A stretch of DNA of 64,000 nt from Candidatus Paraburkholderia kirkii (GTDB lineage Bacteria; Pseudomonadota; Gammaproteobacteria; Burkholderiales; Burkholderiaceae), in contig LFKV01000025.1 in assembly GCA_001189345.1 (NCBI GenBank), forward strand, positions 98,103 through 162,102, written 5' to 3'. The notes under the pieces were generated by a model. That model was given only the letters and a program-made list of their open reading frames with translations. It was not told where the DNA came from and did not search any database. Of the stretch, positions 56,029 through 64,000 are shown in pieces (position 1 is the stretch's first letter; each line of letters opens with the position of its first letter). The translations under genes were made by a program, and so were the position numbers.

Positions 56029-56214
56029 TTATAGGCTCCCGTCCTGATAGAGCTTGCGCCAGCCGAAGACTTGGTTGGCATTCACTTGATGTCGGCGAGC
56101 GACGCCAGAGACCGTTGCACCGGGCTCGAAAGTCTCGCGAACTATCGCTAGTTTCTCTTCAACCGAACGCCGGCGGCGCTGCTCCGGCTGGGTCAGAACT
56201 TCTAGAGGTTCCAC
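56029..56214 (-). CDS. Shortened OrfA of IS2-type element (copy B)
   Basis: 61 residues starting at GTG 56214 ([20 protein letters not shown]) and ending DGSL with TAA, as in copy A. The upstream ATG used by copy A is followed here by TTT TAA because of one extra T, so only the internal GTG can start it. It retains the helix-turn-helix but no zipper. Confidence 0.75.
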   Translation of the reverse strand: MEPLEVLTQPEQRRRRSVEEKLAIVRETFEPGATVSGVARRHQVNANQVFGWRKLYQDGSL

Positions 56215-56306
56215 GTTGTGACTAGGCTTAAAACATAGGCAGAAGACTACCTCAAAATTTAAGCGTCACCGCATGTCCGGCTTTTGCGGGGGACGGCCCA
56301 CGCGGC

Positions 56307-56579
56307 ATGGCGACCGCGCAAGCATTGATCGACGATCCCGACATGCGCCGCTTGCTCAACGAGCGTTGCGGCGATGCGCGCGAGAAACTCGCGCCGCCTC
56401 CCGAGCCTTCCGTCGTCGAAGCCGAGCCTCCGCAGGTCGTCGAAGCGGCCGCGGAAACATCGAACGATCATGCGGAATTGCCGCAAGCTGCCGATTTCGA
56501 ACGCGCTTCATCCTTCCTGCGCCGCGCCTTGAGCGTCGTCCGGCGATCCGGCGTCAAGCCGGTCAACGCCGGGATCTGA
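56307..56579 (+). CDS. Hypothetical protein, possibly a 3' fragment
   Basis: 90 residues (MATAQALIDDPDMRRLLNER, then a Pro/Glu/Val-rich stretch and FERASSFLRRALSVVRRSG). No family was recognised. It begins 6 bases after the end of the IS2-type copy B, without a ribosome-binding site. It may be the tail of a longer gene whose front was lost with the IS-linked rearrangement, or not translated at all. Confidence 0.35.
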   Translation: MATAQALIDDPDMRRLLNERCGDAREKLAPPPEPSVVEAEPPQVVEAAAETSNDHAELPQAADFERASSFLRRALSVVRRSGVKPVNAGI

Positions 56580-56780
56580 ATTCCGCCGCGTCCTGACTCT
56601 CCGATCACCAGGCCGTGCGCCGACGCACGATCGTGCCCCGTTCCTGGCCGAGTTGCGCGGGATTGACGGATTTGCACGAGAAAGGCGCACGTCAAAACCA
56701 TTACACTTGAGGAAGCTGAACCATAAGCCCGGGCGGCGTACGCGCATGTCCGGTGTTTGAACTTCGAGGAGGAAATGTTC

Positions 56781-57677
56781 GTGGCTAACGAAAAGATGCT
56801 CGCGCAGATGGCTGAGAAGAATGGTTTTATCGCCGCACTGGATCAGAGCGGCGGCTCGACGCTCGGCGCGTTGCGGCAATACGGAATTCCGGACGACGCC
56901 TACAGCGGCGATGCCGAAATGTTCAAGCTGATGCACGAAATGCGCGTGCGCATCATGACCGCGCCTTCCTTCAAGGGCGAGAAAGTCATCGGCGCGATCC
57001 TGTTCGAGCGCACGATGGACGGCGAGGCGGAAGGCAAGCCGGTGCTGACGTTCCTGTGGGAAGACTGCGGCATCGTGCCATTCCTCAAGGTCGACAAGGG
57101 TCTGGAAGCGGAAGCGGACGGCGTGCAGGTCATGAAGCCGATCCCCGGCCTCGACGACCTTCTCGCGCGCGCGGTCAAGCTCGGCGTCTTCGGCACCAAG
57201 ATGCGCTCGGTGATCCACCAGACGTCGGAGAAGGGCATCGCCGCGGTGGCGAAACAGCAGTTCGACGTGGGTGCGCAGATCATCGAGCACAGTCTCGTGC
57301 CGATCCTCGAACCCGAAGTGTCGATCAAGAGCCCGGACAAGAAGGATGCGGAAAAGATTCTGCGCGACGAGTTGCTGAAGGGCCTCGATGCGCTGCCGGA
57401 ATCGAGCAAGGTGATGATCAAGCTGACCATCCCCGACGAGCCGGATTTCTATCGTCCGCTGATCGAGCATCCACGTGTCGTGCGTGTCGTCGCGCTGTCG
57501 GGCGGCTATACGCGCAGCGACGCATGCAAGAAGCTCGCGCAGAACCACGGCATGATCGCGAGCTTCTCGCGTGCGCTCATCAACGAGCTGAAGAAGTCGA
57601 TGAGCGACAGCGAGTTCGACAAGACGCTCGAAGAGTCGATCGACGAGATCTACGACGCGTCCGTCAAAAAAGTCTGA
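56781..57677 (+). CDS. Class I fructose-bisphosphate aldolase
   Basis: 298 residues. It splits fructose-1,6-bisphosphate by a Schiff-base mechanism without metal. MANEKMLAQMAEKNGFIAALDQSGGSTLGALRQYG and KMRSVIH match the staphylococcal-type class I enzyme. The Schiff-base Lys is Lys214 in KVMIKLTIPDEPDFY, and LSGGYTRSDAC is the phosphate-binding loop. I choose GTG 56781 because AGGAGG (56767-56772) is 8 bases away; the nearer ATG 56775 would leave only 2 bases. It stands alone. The intact frame among broken neighbours suggests it is still used for glycolysis or gluconeogenesis. Confidence 0.93.
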   Translation: MANEKMLAQMAEKNGFIAALDQSGGSTLGALRQYGIPDDAYSGDAEMFKLMHEMRVRIMTAPSFKGEKVIGAILFERTMDGEAEGKPVLTFLWEDCGIVPFLKVDKGLEAEADGVQVMKPIPGLDDLLARAVKLGVFGTKMRSVIHQTSEKGIAAVAKQQFDVGAQIIEHSLVPILEPEVSIKSPDKKDAEKILRDELLKGLDALPESSKVMIKLTIPDEPDFYRPLIEHPRVVRVVALSGGYTRSDACKKLAQNHGMIASFSRALINELKKSMSDSEFDKTLEESIDEIYDASVKKV

Positions 57678-58144
57678 TTCATCGTTCGTCGATGCGTCGA
57701 GTGGGCGGCGGTGTCTGCACGACGGGCGCCGCTGCCCGAACGATGTCCTCGCGCGTGCCGTTCCCCGGCGCGCCATTGATCGTCCGCTTCGTTGCCTTCG
57801 CCGTTTCGCCCTCCGAGACGAGCTTTCTCTCTCATCCCTCCGTATAGACCTCCGCGGCCCCATCGCAGATGGTCGTGCGCTTCAAGGCGATTTCCTCAAG
57901 AAAACGATCGTTCGTGCCTGTTACTGCGCGCAGCCTGCCTATTGCGCTTGCTTATAGCCGATTCAATCGCCCTTCGTTTCGATCCCTTGTGCCCGGATTA
58001 GTCGCAATTTCGCCAAAAGTGATTTCGTTATTTAGGTATTTACCCTAGGTTTGGCACTGCCTAAACTCTGTCCAACGGTCGCAAACGAAGCAAACACGGC
58101 GGCGTGAGCGGCACTCGAAAACTTCAGTAACGGAGGAAAGAATC
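57678..58144. other. Intergenic region between aldolase and DUF4148 genes
   Basis: 467 bases with no supportable gene. A ribosome-binding GGAGGAAAG (58132-58140) is at its end for the DUF4148 gene. The stretch 58020-58080 is AT-richer and includes CCTAGG and TTTGGCACTGCC, but no full promoter pattern. No terminator hairpin with a T-run was seen after the aldolase gene. Confidence 0.45.
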
Positions 58145-58462
58145 ATGAACAAGTTCATCGGTATTGCAGCGGTCGCTCTTGCTTTTGCCGCTCCGGTCGC
58201 ATCGTTCGCGCAATCGAATCAACCCGTGACGCGCGCGCAGGTTCGCGAAGAAATCGTTCAGCTGGAAAAGGCGGGTTATAACCCCGGCGTCATCAACGAC
58301 GCGAAGTATCCGGCGGACATCTAGGCCGCCGACGCGCGCGTCGCCGCGCAAAACGGTGCGGCGCAAAGCGCGTTCGGCGGTGTGACGGAAGGTGCGGCGC
58401 AATCGGGCGCGCGAGTCAATGCGGTTCAGGGCGACGTAGTCCCGACGTTCGCGCATCACTAA
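58145..58462 (+). pseudogene. DUF4148 secreted protein with premature amber codon
   Basis: Family of small exported proteins common in Burkholderiaceae. A signal peptide (MNKFIGIAAVALAFAAPVASFAQ) is followed by the conserved NQPVTRAQVREEIVQLEKAGYNP and then YPADI. TAG at 58322-58324 stands where the family has Gln (YPADIQAA), a C-to-T change. The same frame continues through ADARVAAQNG to TAA 58460-58462. The full-length product would be 105 residues; 59 are left. The excellent Shine-Dalgarno sequence shows it was recently functional. Confidence 0.88.
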
Positions 58463-58541
58463 GCAGCAAGGGGTCTGACGCAACGCGCCCGCGTGACAGC
58501 GGGCGCGTTGCGCTTTGGCGCGCGCCCATGAGCGACGCACG

Positions 58542-59314
58542 TCAAAGCGGAAACCCGCCCGCAAAGGTCTCGCGCAAATATCCGATGAAAAGCGCGACCG
58601 CGCGCGGCACGTGCGGCGCATAGGGCCGCACCACGTAAAGCTGGTCCGCGAACGCGCTGACCGGACGCCATTCCGGCAAGAGCACGACGAGCCTGCCCGC
58701 CTGAACGGCGGCCTGCGCGGTGAAATCCGGCAAGAGCGCAATGCCGAGATCGTCGAACGCGGCATCGCGCAGCACTTCGCTGTTGTTCGCCGCGAACAGG
58801 CCGCTCACGGCCAGCGTGTAAGGACCCGCGGAACTCTTGCGCCCGCCCTTGCGCTGGAATGACCAGATGCTCGACGCCTGCGCGCGCGGATAGACCAGAC
58901 AATCGTGCATGGCGAGATCGTTCGGGGTCAGAGGCGTGCCGCGCCGCTTCAGATACGCGCGCGTCGCGACGATCACCGAATGCGTGTCGCACAGCTTCCA
59001 TGCGACGTGCGTATCCGGCACCTGCGCGCTATGCCGCACGGCCAGATCGAAGCCTTCGGTCGCGCGATCGAGCTTAGTCTGTCCGACGCTTCGAGCTGCA
59101 CCCTTCCGGGTGCGCGTGCAGAAACCCCGACATTTTCGGCACGAGCTGCTACCGCGAGAACGCCCGCCGCGCGTTCCAGTTCCGCAATGCGCTGGCTCAT
59201 TGCCGCTTTCGACACGTTCAGGCACGCCGCGGCGGCGGTGTAGCTGCCCTGTTCCGCGAGCACCGTCAGCCAGTGCAAATGGGTCCAGAGCGACTCGATC
59301 TTTTGCTCGTCCAT
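58542..59314 (-). pseudogene. LysR-type transcriptional regulator with internal deletion
   Basis: From ATG 59314 the winged helix-turn-helix is normal ([37 protein letters not shown]). About 80 bases later, in another frame, ATEGFDLAVRHSAQVPDTHVAWKL and the rest of the effector-binding domain (YLKRRGTPLTPNDLAMHDCLVYPR, GLFAANNSEVLRDAAFDDLGIALLP) follow to 58542. The normal spacing between these parts is about 70 residues, so roughly 130-200 bases are missing and the frame is broken. It is divergent from mmsA, its probable target, which is also broken. The intergenic region (59315-59426) would have been the operator. Confidence 0.85.
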
Positions 59315-59426
59315 CGGCGGATTGTTTGCGGATATAAACAATGAGTTCAATCATAGCGTCTTTGCGCGGGGCGCGACGCTTCTTACACTGTATCCGTCGC
59401 CAAACCAATCACTGAGAGGAGTCGAG

Positions 59427-60931
59427 ATGCAAGCGTTCAACGATACCGCCGACGTGGTCCACTATATTCACGGCCAGCGTACGAGCGGCTCCGCCACGCG
59501 CACGCAGCCGGTGTTCAACCCCGCGACGGGCGAACGTCCGCGCAAGCTCGTGCTGGGCGAAGTCGCCGATGTCGATGCCGCCGTGGCGAGCGCGAAAGAG
59601 GCGTTCCCGGCCTGGCGCGACACGCCGCCGATTCGCCGCGCGCGCGTCATGCTGAAGTTTCTCGAACTGATGAACAAGCATCGCGACGAGCTCGCCGCGA
59701 TCATTACCGCCGAGCACGGCAAGGTGTTCTCGGATGCGCAGGGCGAAGTGTCGCGCGGCATCGACGTGATCGAATTCGCCTGCGGCATTCCGCAACTGCT
59801 CAAGGGCGATTACACGGAGCAGGTCTCCACCGGCATGGACAACTGGACGACGCGCCAGCCGCTCGGCATCGTCGCGGGCATCACGCCGTTCAGCATGGTG
59901 CCGTGCTGGATGTTCCCGGTTGCGATCGCGGCGGGCAACGCGTTCATTCTGAAGCCGAGCGAGCGCGATCCGTCGGCGTCGCTCTTCATGGCCGACCTGC
60001 TGAAGGAAGCGGGCCTGCCCGATGGCATCTTCAACGTCATGCAGGGCGACAAGGTCGTCGTCGATGCGCTGCTCGCGCATCCGCAGGTCAAGGCGATCAG
60101 CTTCGTCGGCTCCACGCCGATCGCCAACTACATCTACGAAACGGGCGCGAAGCACGGCAAGCGTTTGCAGGCGCTGGGCGGCGCGAAGAATCACATGGTT
60201 GTGATGCCCGACGCGGATCTCGATCAGGCCGTCGATGCGCTGATCGGCGCGGGCTACGGCTCGGCGGGCGAGCGCTGCATGGCGATCTCGGTGGCGGTGC
60301 TGGTGGGCGACGTCGCCGACAAGATCGTGCCGCGTCTCGCCGAGCGCGCGAAGCAGCTCAAGATCAAGAACGGCATGGAGTCCGATGCGGAGATGGGCCC
60401 CATCGTCACGCGCGCCGCGCTGGAGCGCATCGAAGGCTATATCGCGATGGGCGCCGACGAAGGCGCGAAGCTCGTCATCGATGGCCGCGGCTACAAGGTG
60501 CCGGGCCATGAGGACGGTTTCTTCACGGGCGGCACGCTGTTCGATCACGTCACGCCGGACATGCGCATCTCTACAAGGAAGAGATCTTCGGGCCGGTGCT
60601 CGCGTGCGTGCGCGTGAAGGACTTCAGCGAAGCCGTCGATCTCGTCAACGAGCACGAATTCGGCAACGGCGTCGCCTGCTATACGCGCGACGGCCATATC
60701 GCGCGCGAGTTCGGCCGCCGCATCGAGGTGGGCATGGTCGGCATCAACGTGCCAATTCCGGTGCCGATGGCGTGGCATGGCTTCGGCGGCTGGAAGCGCA
60801 GCCTCTTCGGCGACATGCATGCGTATGGCGAGGAAGGCGTGCGCTTCTACACGAAGCAGAAGTCGATCATGCAGCGCTGGCCCGAGAGCACCGAGAAGGG
60901 CGCCGAGTTTGCGATGCCTACGGCCAAGTGA
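59427..60931 (+). pseudogene. mmsA: Methylmalonate-semialdehyde dehydrogenase (CoA-acylating), frameshifted
   Basis: Converts methylmalonate or malonate semialdehyde to propionyl- or acetyl-CoA in valine, inositol and beta-alanine breakdown. ATG 59427 with GAGAGGA upstream gives the expected N-terminus. [47 protein letters not shown] and the catalytic Cys284 in [15 protein letters not shown] are in frame. At about 60570 (HVTPDMRI) a repeated CT changes the frame; [18 protein letters not shown] through [20 protein letters not shown] and the true C-terminus end at 60931 in a second frame. The loss covers the substrate and oligomerisation part. Confidence 0.92.
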
Positions 60932-60971
60932 TTCTTTCTTCTATGAAGCCTGTCATCGCGTCCGTCTGTCG

Positions 60972-61043
60972 GGGTTGCTCCCGTGCGGAGCGGCGGTCAC
61001 TTTCTTTGCTGCTGCAAAGAGAGTGACCGAAGAAAGCAGCTTT
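60972..61043. repeat. Solo arm of the dispersed palindromic repeat
   Basis: GGTTGCTCCCGTGCGGAGCG followed by GCGGTCACTTTCTTTGC and GCTGCAAAGAGAGTGACC, then AAAGAAGCAGCTTT-like sequence; an imperfect copy of the arm at 49451-49554. It lies 41 bases after the mmsA stop. The hairpin stem has one mismatch (GAGAGTGAC against GAAAGTGAC). Confidence 0.8.
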
Positions 61044-61178
61044 GTTCAGGGCCCGCGGTCACACGCAGCTGGGCCATGCATTGCCGGATGCGGTCGGCTC
61101 GATAGCGTGTGCCATCATGGGCCACGTCGGGCGCGGGCCGCGCTCGCCCGCTTTTTCCTGTTCAAAGGACGCACATTC

Positions 61179-62270
61179 ATGAGCAAGAATGCATTGACAT
61201 CGCTGCTCGGCATCGACACGCCGATCGTTCAGGCGCCAATGGCGGGCGTGAGCACGCCGGCGCTCGCCGCGGCCGTATCGAACGCGGGCGGGCTCGGCTC
61301 GCTCGGCGTCGGCGCGATGAATGCCGAAGGCGCGCGCAAGGTGATCCGCGAGACGCGCGAACTCACGGACAAGCCGTTCAACATCAACGTGTTCTGTCAT
61401 GCGCCGGCCAAGGCGGACGCCGCGCTCGAAAAGGCATGGACCGACTGGCTCGCGCCGCTCTTCGCGCAATACGGCGCGACGCCGCCCGAGAAGCTGAGCG
61501 AGATCTATACGAGCTTCGTCGTCGATGAGGCGATGCTCGAGTTGTTCGTCGAAGAGAAGCCGGCGATCGTGAGTTTCCATTTCGGCTTGCTGCCCAGGGA
61601 ATATCTCGACGCCTTGCGCAAGGCAGGCATCAAACTGATTGCATCTGCAACCAACGTGCGCGAAGCGGAGCAGGTCGCGGCGGCGGGCATGGATGCGATC
61701 GTCGCGCAGGGTATCGAAGCGGGCGGGCATCGCGGCATCTTCGACCCGCAAGCCGACGACGACAATCTCGGCACCTTCGCGCTCACGCGCCTCCTCGCGC
61801 GCAAGTTCGACGTGCCGGTGATCGCGGCGGGTGGCATCATGGACGGCGCCGGCATTGCGGCGGCGCTGGCGCTCGGCGCGCAGGCGGCGCAGCTCGGCAC
61901 CGCATTCGTGCCGTGCACGGAAACGTCGATCGACGCGGGATACCGTCGCGCCATTCTCAGCGACGCGGCGGACCGCACGACGTTCACCGCCGCGATATCG
62001 AGCCGCAAGGCGCGCAGTCTCGTCAACCGGTTCACCGAACTGGGCGGCAGCGCGCAGGCGCCCGCGATCCCCGCCTATCCCATTACCTATGATGTGGGCA
62101 AGGCGCTGCACGCGGCCGCGAAGGCAAAGGGCGAGTTCGGCTACGGCGCGCAATGGGCGGGGCAGGCGGCCGCGCTCGCGCGCGAATTGCCGGCAGTCGA
62201 ATTGATGGCGCGCCTGCAGGCGGAGCTGCGGGAAAGCATCGAGGGCTTGCGGAAATATGCATCTCGCTGA
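61179..62270 (+). CDS. Nitronate monooxygenase (2-nitropropane dioxygenase family)
   Basis: 363 residues, FMN-binding TIM barrel. Family members oxidise alkyl nitronates such as propionate-3-nitronate to aldehydes or keto acids and nitrite, a detoxifying role. Features: TPIVQAPMAGVSTPALAAAVSNAGGLGSLG (FMN loop), VVAQGIEAGGHRGIF-type segment (here AIVAQGIEAGGHRGIF) with catalytic His184, VIAAGGIMDGAGIAAALALGAQAAQLGTAF (phosphate-binding) and FVPCTETSI. ATG 61179 follows AAAGGAC. It is intact and monocistronic between the solo repeat and the broken tauD gene. Confidence 0.9.
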   Translation: MSKNALTSLLGIDTPIVQAPMAGVSTPALAAAVSNAGGLGSLGVGAMNAEGARKVIRETRELTDKPFNINVFCHAPAKADAALEKAWTDWLAPLFAQYGATPPEKLSEIYTSFVVDEAMLELFVEEKPAIVSFHFGLLPREYLDALRKAGIKLIASATNVREAEQVAAAGMDAIVAQGIEAGGHRGIFDPQADDDNLGTFALTRLLARKFDVPVIAAGGIMDGAGIAAALALGAQAAQLGTAFVPCTETSIDAGYRRAILSDAADRTTFTAAISSRKARSLVNRFTELGGSAQAPAIPAYPITYDVGKALHAAAKAKGEFGYGAQWAGQAAALARELPAVELMARLQAELRESIEGLRKYASR

Positions 62271-62387
62271 TCGATGTAAAGCTTAGTTGAAACGCTTCGT
62301 TGGTCGAGCATTCTGTCGATGCTTCAATGTTCCGGTCGCATTCATTGCGGCCAGCATCCGACAAACGCATACCAACGGAGATTTTCG

Positions 62388-62595
62388 ATGCCCGAAACCC
62401 GCACGCTCGCCGCCGACTCCGCGCGTCATCCCGTCGCGTCAAATGAACCGTTCCAGGTGCGCCCGATCGGCGGACGCATCGGCGCGAAAGTGCGCGGCGT
62501 GTCGCTGTCCGCCGATCTCGACGATGCCGCCATCGGTGCGGTCAACCAGGCGCTGCTCGAGCACAAGGTGCTCTTCTTCCGCGGCCAGTCGCAGC
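62388..62595 (+). pseudogene. TauD-family dioxygenase, 5' fragment near IS630
   Basis: About 70 residues of a TauD/TfdA-type Fe(II)/2-oxoglutarate dioxygenase: FQVRPIGGRIGAKVRGVSLSADL and AIGAVNQALLEHKVLFFRGQS. Homology ends near 62593. About 35 bases of unidentified sequence follow, and then the IS630 end at 62630. The His/Asp/His iron site, which lies further downstream in the family, is absent, and no remainder is seen to the right of the IS. ATG 62388 is preceded by GGAG about 10 bases upstream. Confidence 0.82.
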
Positions 62596-62629
62596 GTAAA
62601 CGCTCGATCTGTACCGTTGTCTCGTTCTA

Positions 62630-63683
62630 CTCCATTGCGTCATTGAATTGGCACTGGTCGAATCCGGCGCGAAGGATCGTCATATTTCCACTTGATCGGT
62701 TTCGGGTTCTTGTTGTGTTCGCGGATGTATCGGCATCAGTTTGCGATCCCAATCCTTCACCGAAGTGAAGATGCCGCGAGCGATCACTTCACGCTGAATG
62801 CGCGAGAACCAGTTCTCCACCTGGTTGAGCCACGACGAGTAGGTCGGCGTGAAGTGCAGGTGCACGTTGCGCTGCGCATCAAGGAAGTCGGCAACCCGCT
62901 GCGTCTTATGGCTGCTGACGTTGTCGCAGATCGCGTGGATTTCCCGGCGTTTGGGCTGGCTGGCGACGACGTCGGTCAGGAAGGCCACGAACTGCTCGCT
63001 GGTGTGGCGCGCCACCGTCTTGCCCAGCACCTCGCCGGTGGCAGTATTGAACGCCGCGAACAGGCTGAGCGTGCCGTTGCGCTTGTACTCGAAGCCGTGA
63101 CTCTCGGCGCGCCCGGGCGACAGCGGCAGCATACGGTCCTTGCGATCGAGTGCCTGGATCGCGGTCTTCTCGTCCACGCAGAACACCGCTGCGTGCGCCG
63201 GCGGGTTCAGGTACAGCCCGATCACGTCGGCTGCCTTGGTCTCGAAGTCCGGGTCGTTGGAGACCATGTGCCGCTCCAACTGCTGCGGCTTGATGCCGTG
63301 CTTGCGCCAGATGCGCTGCACGGCCGAGACCGATACGTCGCCGAGTTCTGCTGCGAGCTTGTAGCTACTCCAGTGTGTCGAACCGTCGGCGGGTTTGTGC
63401 TTGAGGGTGCACTTGAGCACCCGCGCTTCCAGTTTGGCCGGTGGCTGCGTAGGCGCCCGCCCGCGGTGCCGGGCGTACATGCCGGCTAGTCGCTCGCTGA
63501 GGAAGCGCCCCGACCAGCGTGCGATGAAGCGCGAATCGCAACCCAGTGTGCGCATGATACTGTCGCGCGATTCGCCGTCCTCGAGCATCAGGATCAACTT
63601 TGCGCGTCGCACGTCCGCCGCACGCACCGTTCGGCTGCGCGCCGCCGACAACAGTTGCTCACGTTCGATATCTGTCAGGTTCA
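62630..63683 (-). mobile_element. IS630-family element, copy 2, 5' end truncated or replaced
   Basis: Shares 1053 bases (62631-63683) with copy 1, apparently without difference. The left end again lies one base after TA (62628-62629). On the right the identity stops at 63683, 69 bases short of the inverted end found in copy 1. The beginning of the transposase is therefore a different sequence, and the inverted repeat there is not recognisable. The insertion lies beside the cut tauD gene. Confidence 0.82.
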
Positions 63684-63711
63684 TTTTGACCCATGACCTG
63701 TATCTGAACAC
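62680..63711 (-). CDS. IS630-family transposase (copy 2)
   Basis: 343 residues. From NLTDIEREQLLSAARSRTVRA to the end QVEI the protein is the same as copy 1, including the DDE residues (FCVDEKTAIQ, CDNVSSHKTQ, YSSWLNQVENWF). Only the first ten or so residues differ: MFRYRSWVKM instead of MTAWVEV. The start could also be the internal ATG at MNLTDIER. It could be active on copy 1 ends even though its own element lacks one end. Confidence 0.9.
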   Translation of the reverse strand: MFRYRSWVKMNLTDIEREQLLSAARSRTVRAADVRRAKLILMLEDGESRDSIMRTLGCDSRFIARWSGRFLSERLAGMYARHRGRAPTQPPAKLEARVLKCTLKHKPADGSTHWSSYKLAAELGDVSVSAVQRIWRKHGIKPQQLERHMVSNDPDFETKAADVIGLYLNPPAHAAVFCVDEKTAIQALDRKDRMLPLSPGRAESHGFEYKRNGTLSLFAAFNTATGEVLGKTVARHTSEQFVAFLTDVVASQPKRREIHAICDNVSSHKTQRVADFLDAQRNVHLHFTPTYSSWLNQVENWFSRIQREVIARGIFTSVKDWDRKLMPIHPRTQQEPETDQVEI

Positions 63712-63773
63712 AGACAGGGTGCTAATTCAATAACGCAGCGCAATAGTGGCGACGTAGTGAATCGCGGCAGAGT
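63684..63773. other. Unassigned junction between IS630 copy 2 and IS2-type copy C
   Basis: About 90 bases between the end of IS630 identity and the start of IS2-type copy C. No gene or repeat of the window matches it. It may be a remnant of the DNA between the two insertions or of another IS end. Confidence 0.4.
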
Positions 63774-64000
63774 CAGCCGTGCAACGGTCTCTGGCATCGC
63801 TCGCCGACATCAAGTGAATGCCAACCAAGTCTTCGGCTGGCGCAAGCTCTATCAGGACGGGAGCCTATAAGTCCTGGGGGTGTCGCGCTCGAATCTCGCA
63901 GTCAGTCGAAGCGGCCGGCTGACTGGGTCGACCGGCGCAAGATGCCCGTGCTCGACGACACGGCGCTTGTCGCCGAACTTCATGAGTTGTTAGGCGACGC
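63774..64000 (+). mobile_element. IS2-group element, copy C, truncated at both ends in view
   Basis: In opposite orientation to copies A and B. It begins within orfA at GTGCAACGGTCTCTGGC, includes the helix-turn-helix end ([25 protein letters not shown]) and the start of orfB (VSRSNLAVSRSGRLTGSTGARC in one frame). Compared with copies A/B the AGTCGAAGCGGCC stretch lacks one base, so orfB is also frameshifted near 63905. The remainder lies beyond the window. The 5' end of the IS is missing. Confidence 0.8.

Larger units (their letters stand above)
55146..56300 (-). mobile_element. IS2-group (IS3 family) element, copy B
   Basis: 1155 bases, nearly identical to copy A, bounded by TGGACTTGCCCCCGCATAAC on the left and, reversed, TGGGCCGTCCCCCGCAAAAG on the right. 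No direct target repeat: GTATT on the left against CGCGG on the right. It truncates the dimethylformamidase-like gene and abuts an unrelated short frame, consistent with an adjacent deletion. It has the same orfA-orfB deletion as copies A and C. Confidence 0.87.

Noticed and set aside
39597..56300. IS2-type copies A and B forming a composite transposon that carries treZ-malQ-treY
   Set aside because: Both are in the same orientation and lack outer target duplications, and copy A seems catalytically dead; recombination between them is possible but a transposing unit is not supported.
58020..58080. Possible sigma-54 promoter TTGGCAC upstream of the DUF4148 gene
   Set aside because: The -12 element (TTGC after five bases) is absent; the following bases read AAACT.

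Overview
The window is high-GC DNA whose gene content and order fit Burkholderia sensu lato (Caballeronia/Paraburkholderia-like Burkholderiaceae). The clues are an O-antigen locus anchored by apaH and starting rfbBACD-wzm-wzt, a DUF4148 secreted protein, a PiT phosphate carrier, a GlgE/TreS-Mak/GlgB/GlgX/TreZ/MalQ/TreY cluster, and intergenic palindromes built on GTCACTTTCTTTGC. Genus and lifestyle are inference. Roughly half of the recognisable genes outside the sugar clusters are damaged by frameshifts, premature stops (TAA, TAG, TGA), internal deletions or IS insertions. Three IS families are present (IS630, IS2-group IS3, an IS66 remnant). This looks like active genome erosion, as in a recently host-restricted symbiont. 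Some single-base indels could be sequencing errors, but the stop substitutions, the large in-frame glgX deletion and the IS junctions cannot all be.

Layout. 1-1429: end of a lysophospholipid acyltransferase with an early stop, convergent with a frame-broken apaH. 1430-17340: surface polysaccharide locus: rfbB, rfbA, rfbC, rfbD, a GT2, wzm, wzt and two CgeB-type glycosyltransferases on +, then three intact and one broken glycosyltransferase gene on -. 17531-20496: a repeat-bearing glycosyltransferase pseudogene ended by an IS66 remnant, next to a complete-looking IS630. 20572-28023: a (CTT)10 tract before a frameshifted pit gene, small genes, a RES/Xre toxin-antitoxin pair with a frameshifted antitoxin, topoisomerase IB with an amber codon before its catalytic Tyr, a PrpA-like phosphatase and a DUF1345 protein.

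28343-48900: alpha-glucan/trehalose cluster. glgA is multiply broken and glgX has lost its catalytic core in frame, but GlgE (with an extra N-terminal GH13-like half), TreS-maltokinase, GlgB, TreZ, MalQ and TreY are open. An IS2-type element sits between glgB and glgX. TreS isomerises trehalose to maltose, maltokinase makes maltose-1-phosphate, GlgE polymerises it, GlgB branches it, TreY/TreZ return glucan ends to trehalose and MalQ rearranges maltodextrins. The loop is complete without GlgA but needs an outside supply of trehalose or maltose.

48901-64000: an inverted-repeat element; broken corC/hlyC-like, GT2 and dimethylformamidase-like genes; a second IS2-type copy; an intact class I fructose-bisphosphate aldolase; broken DUF4148, LysR and mmsA genes; an intact nitronate monooxygenase; a tauD 5' end cut near a second IS630; and a third, partial IS2-type copy at the right edge. 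No rRNA, tRNA or CRISPR array was recognised.
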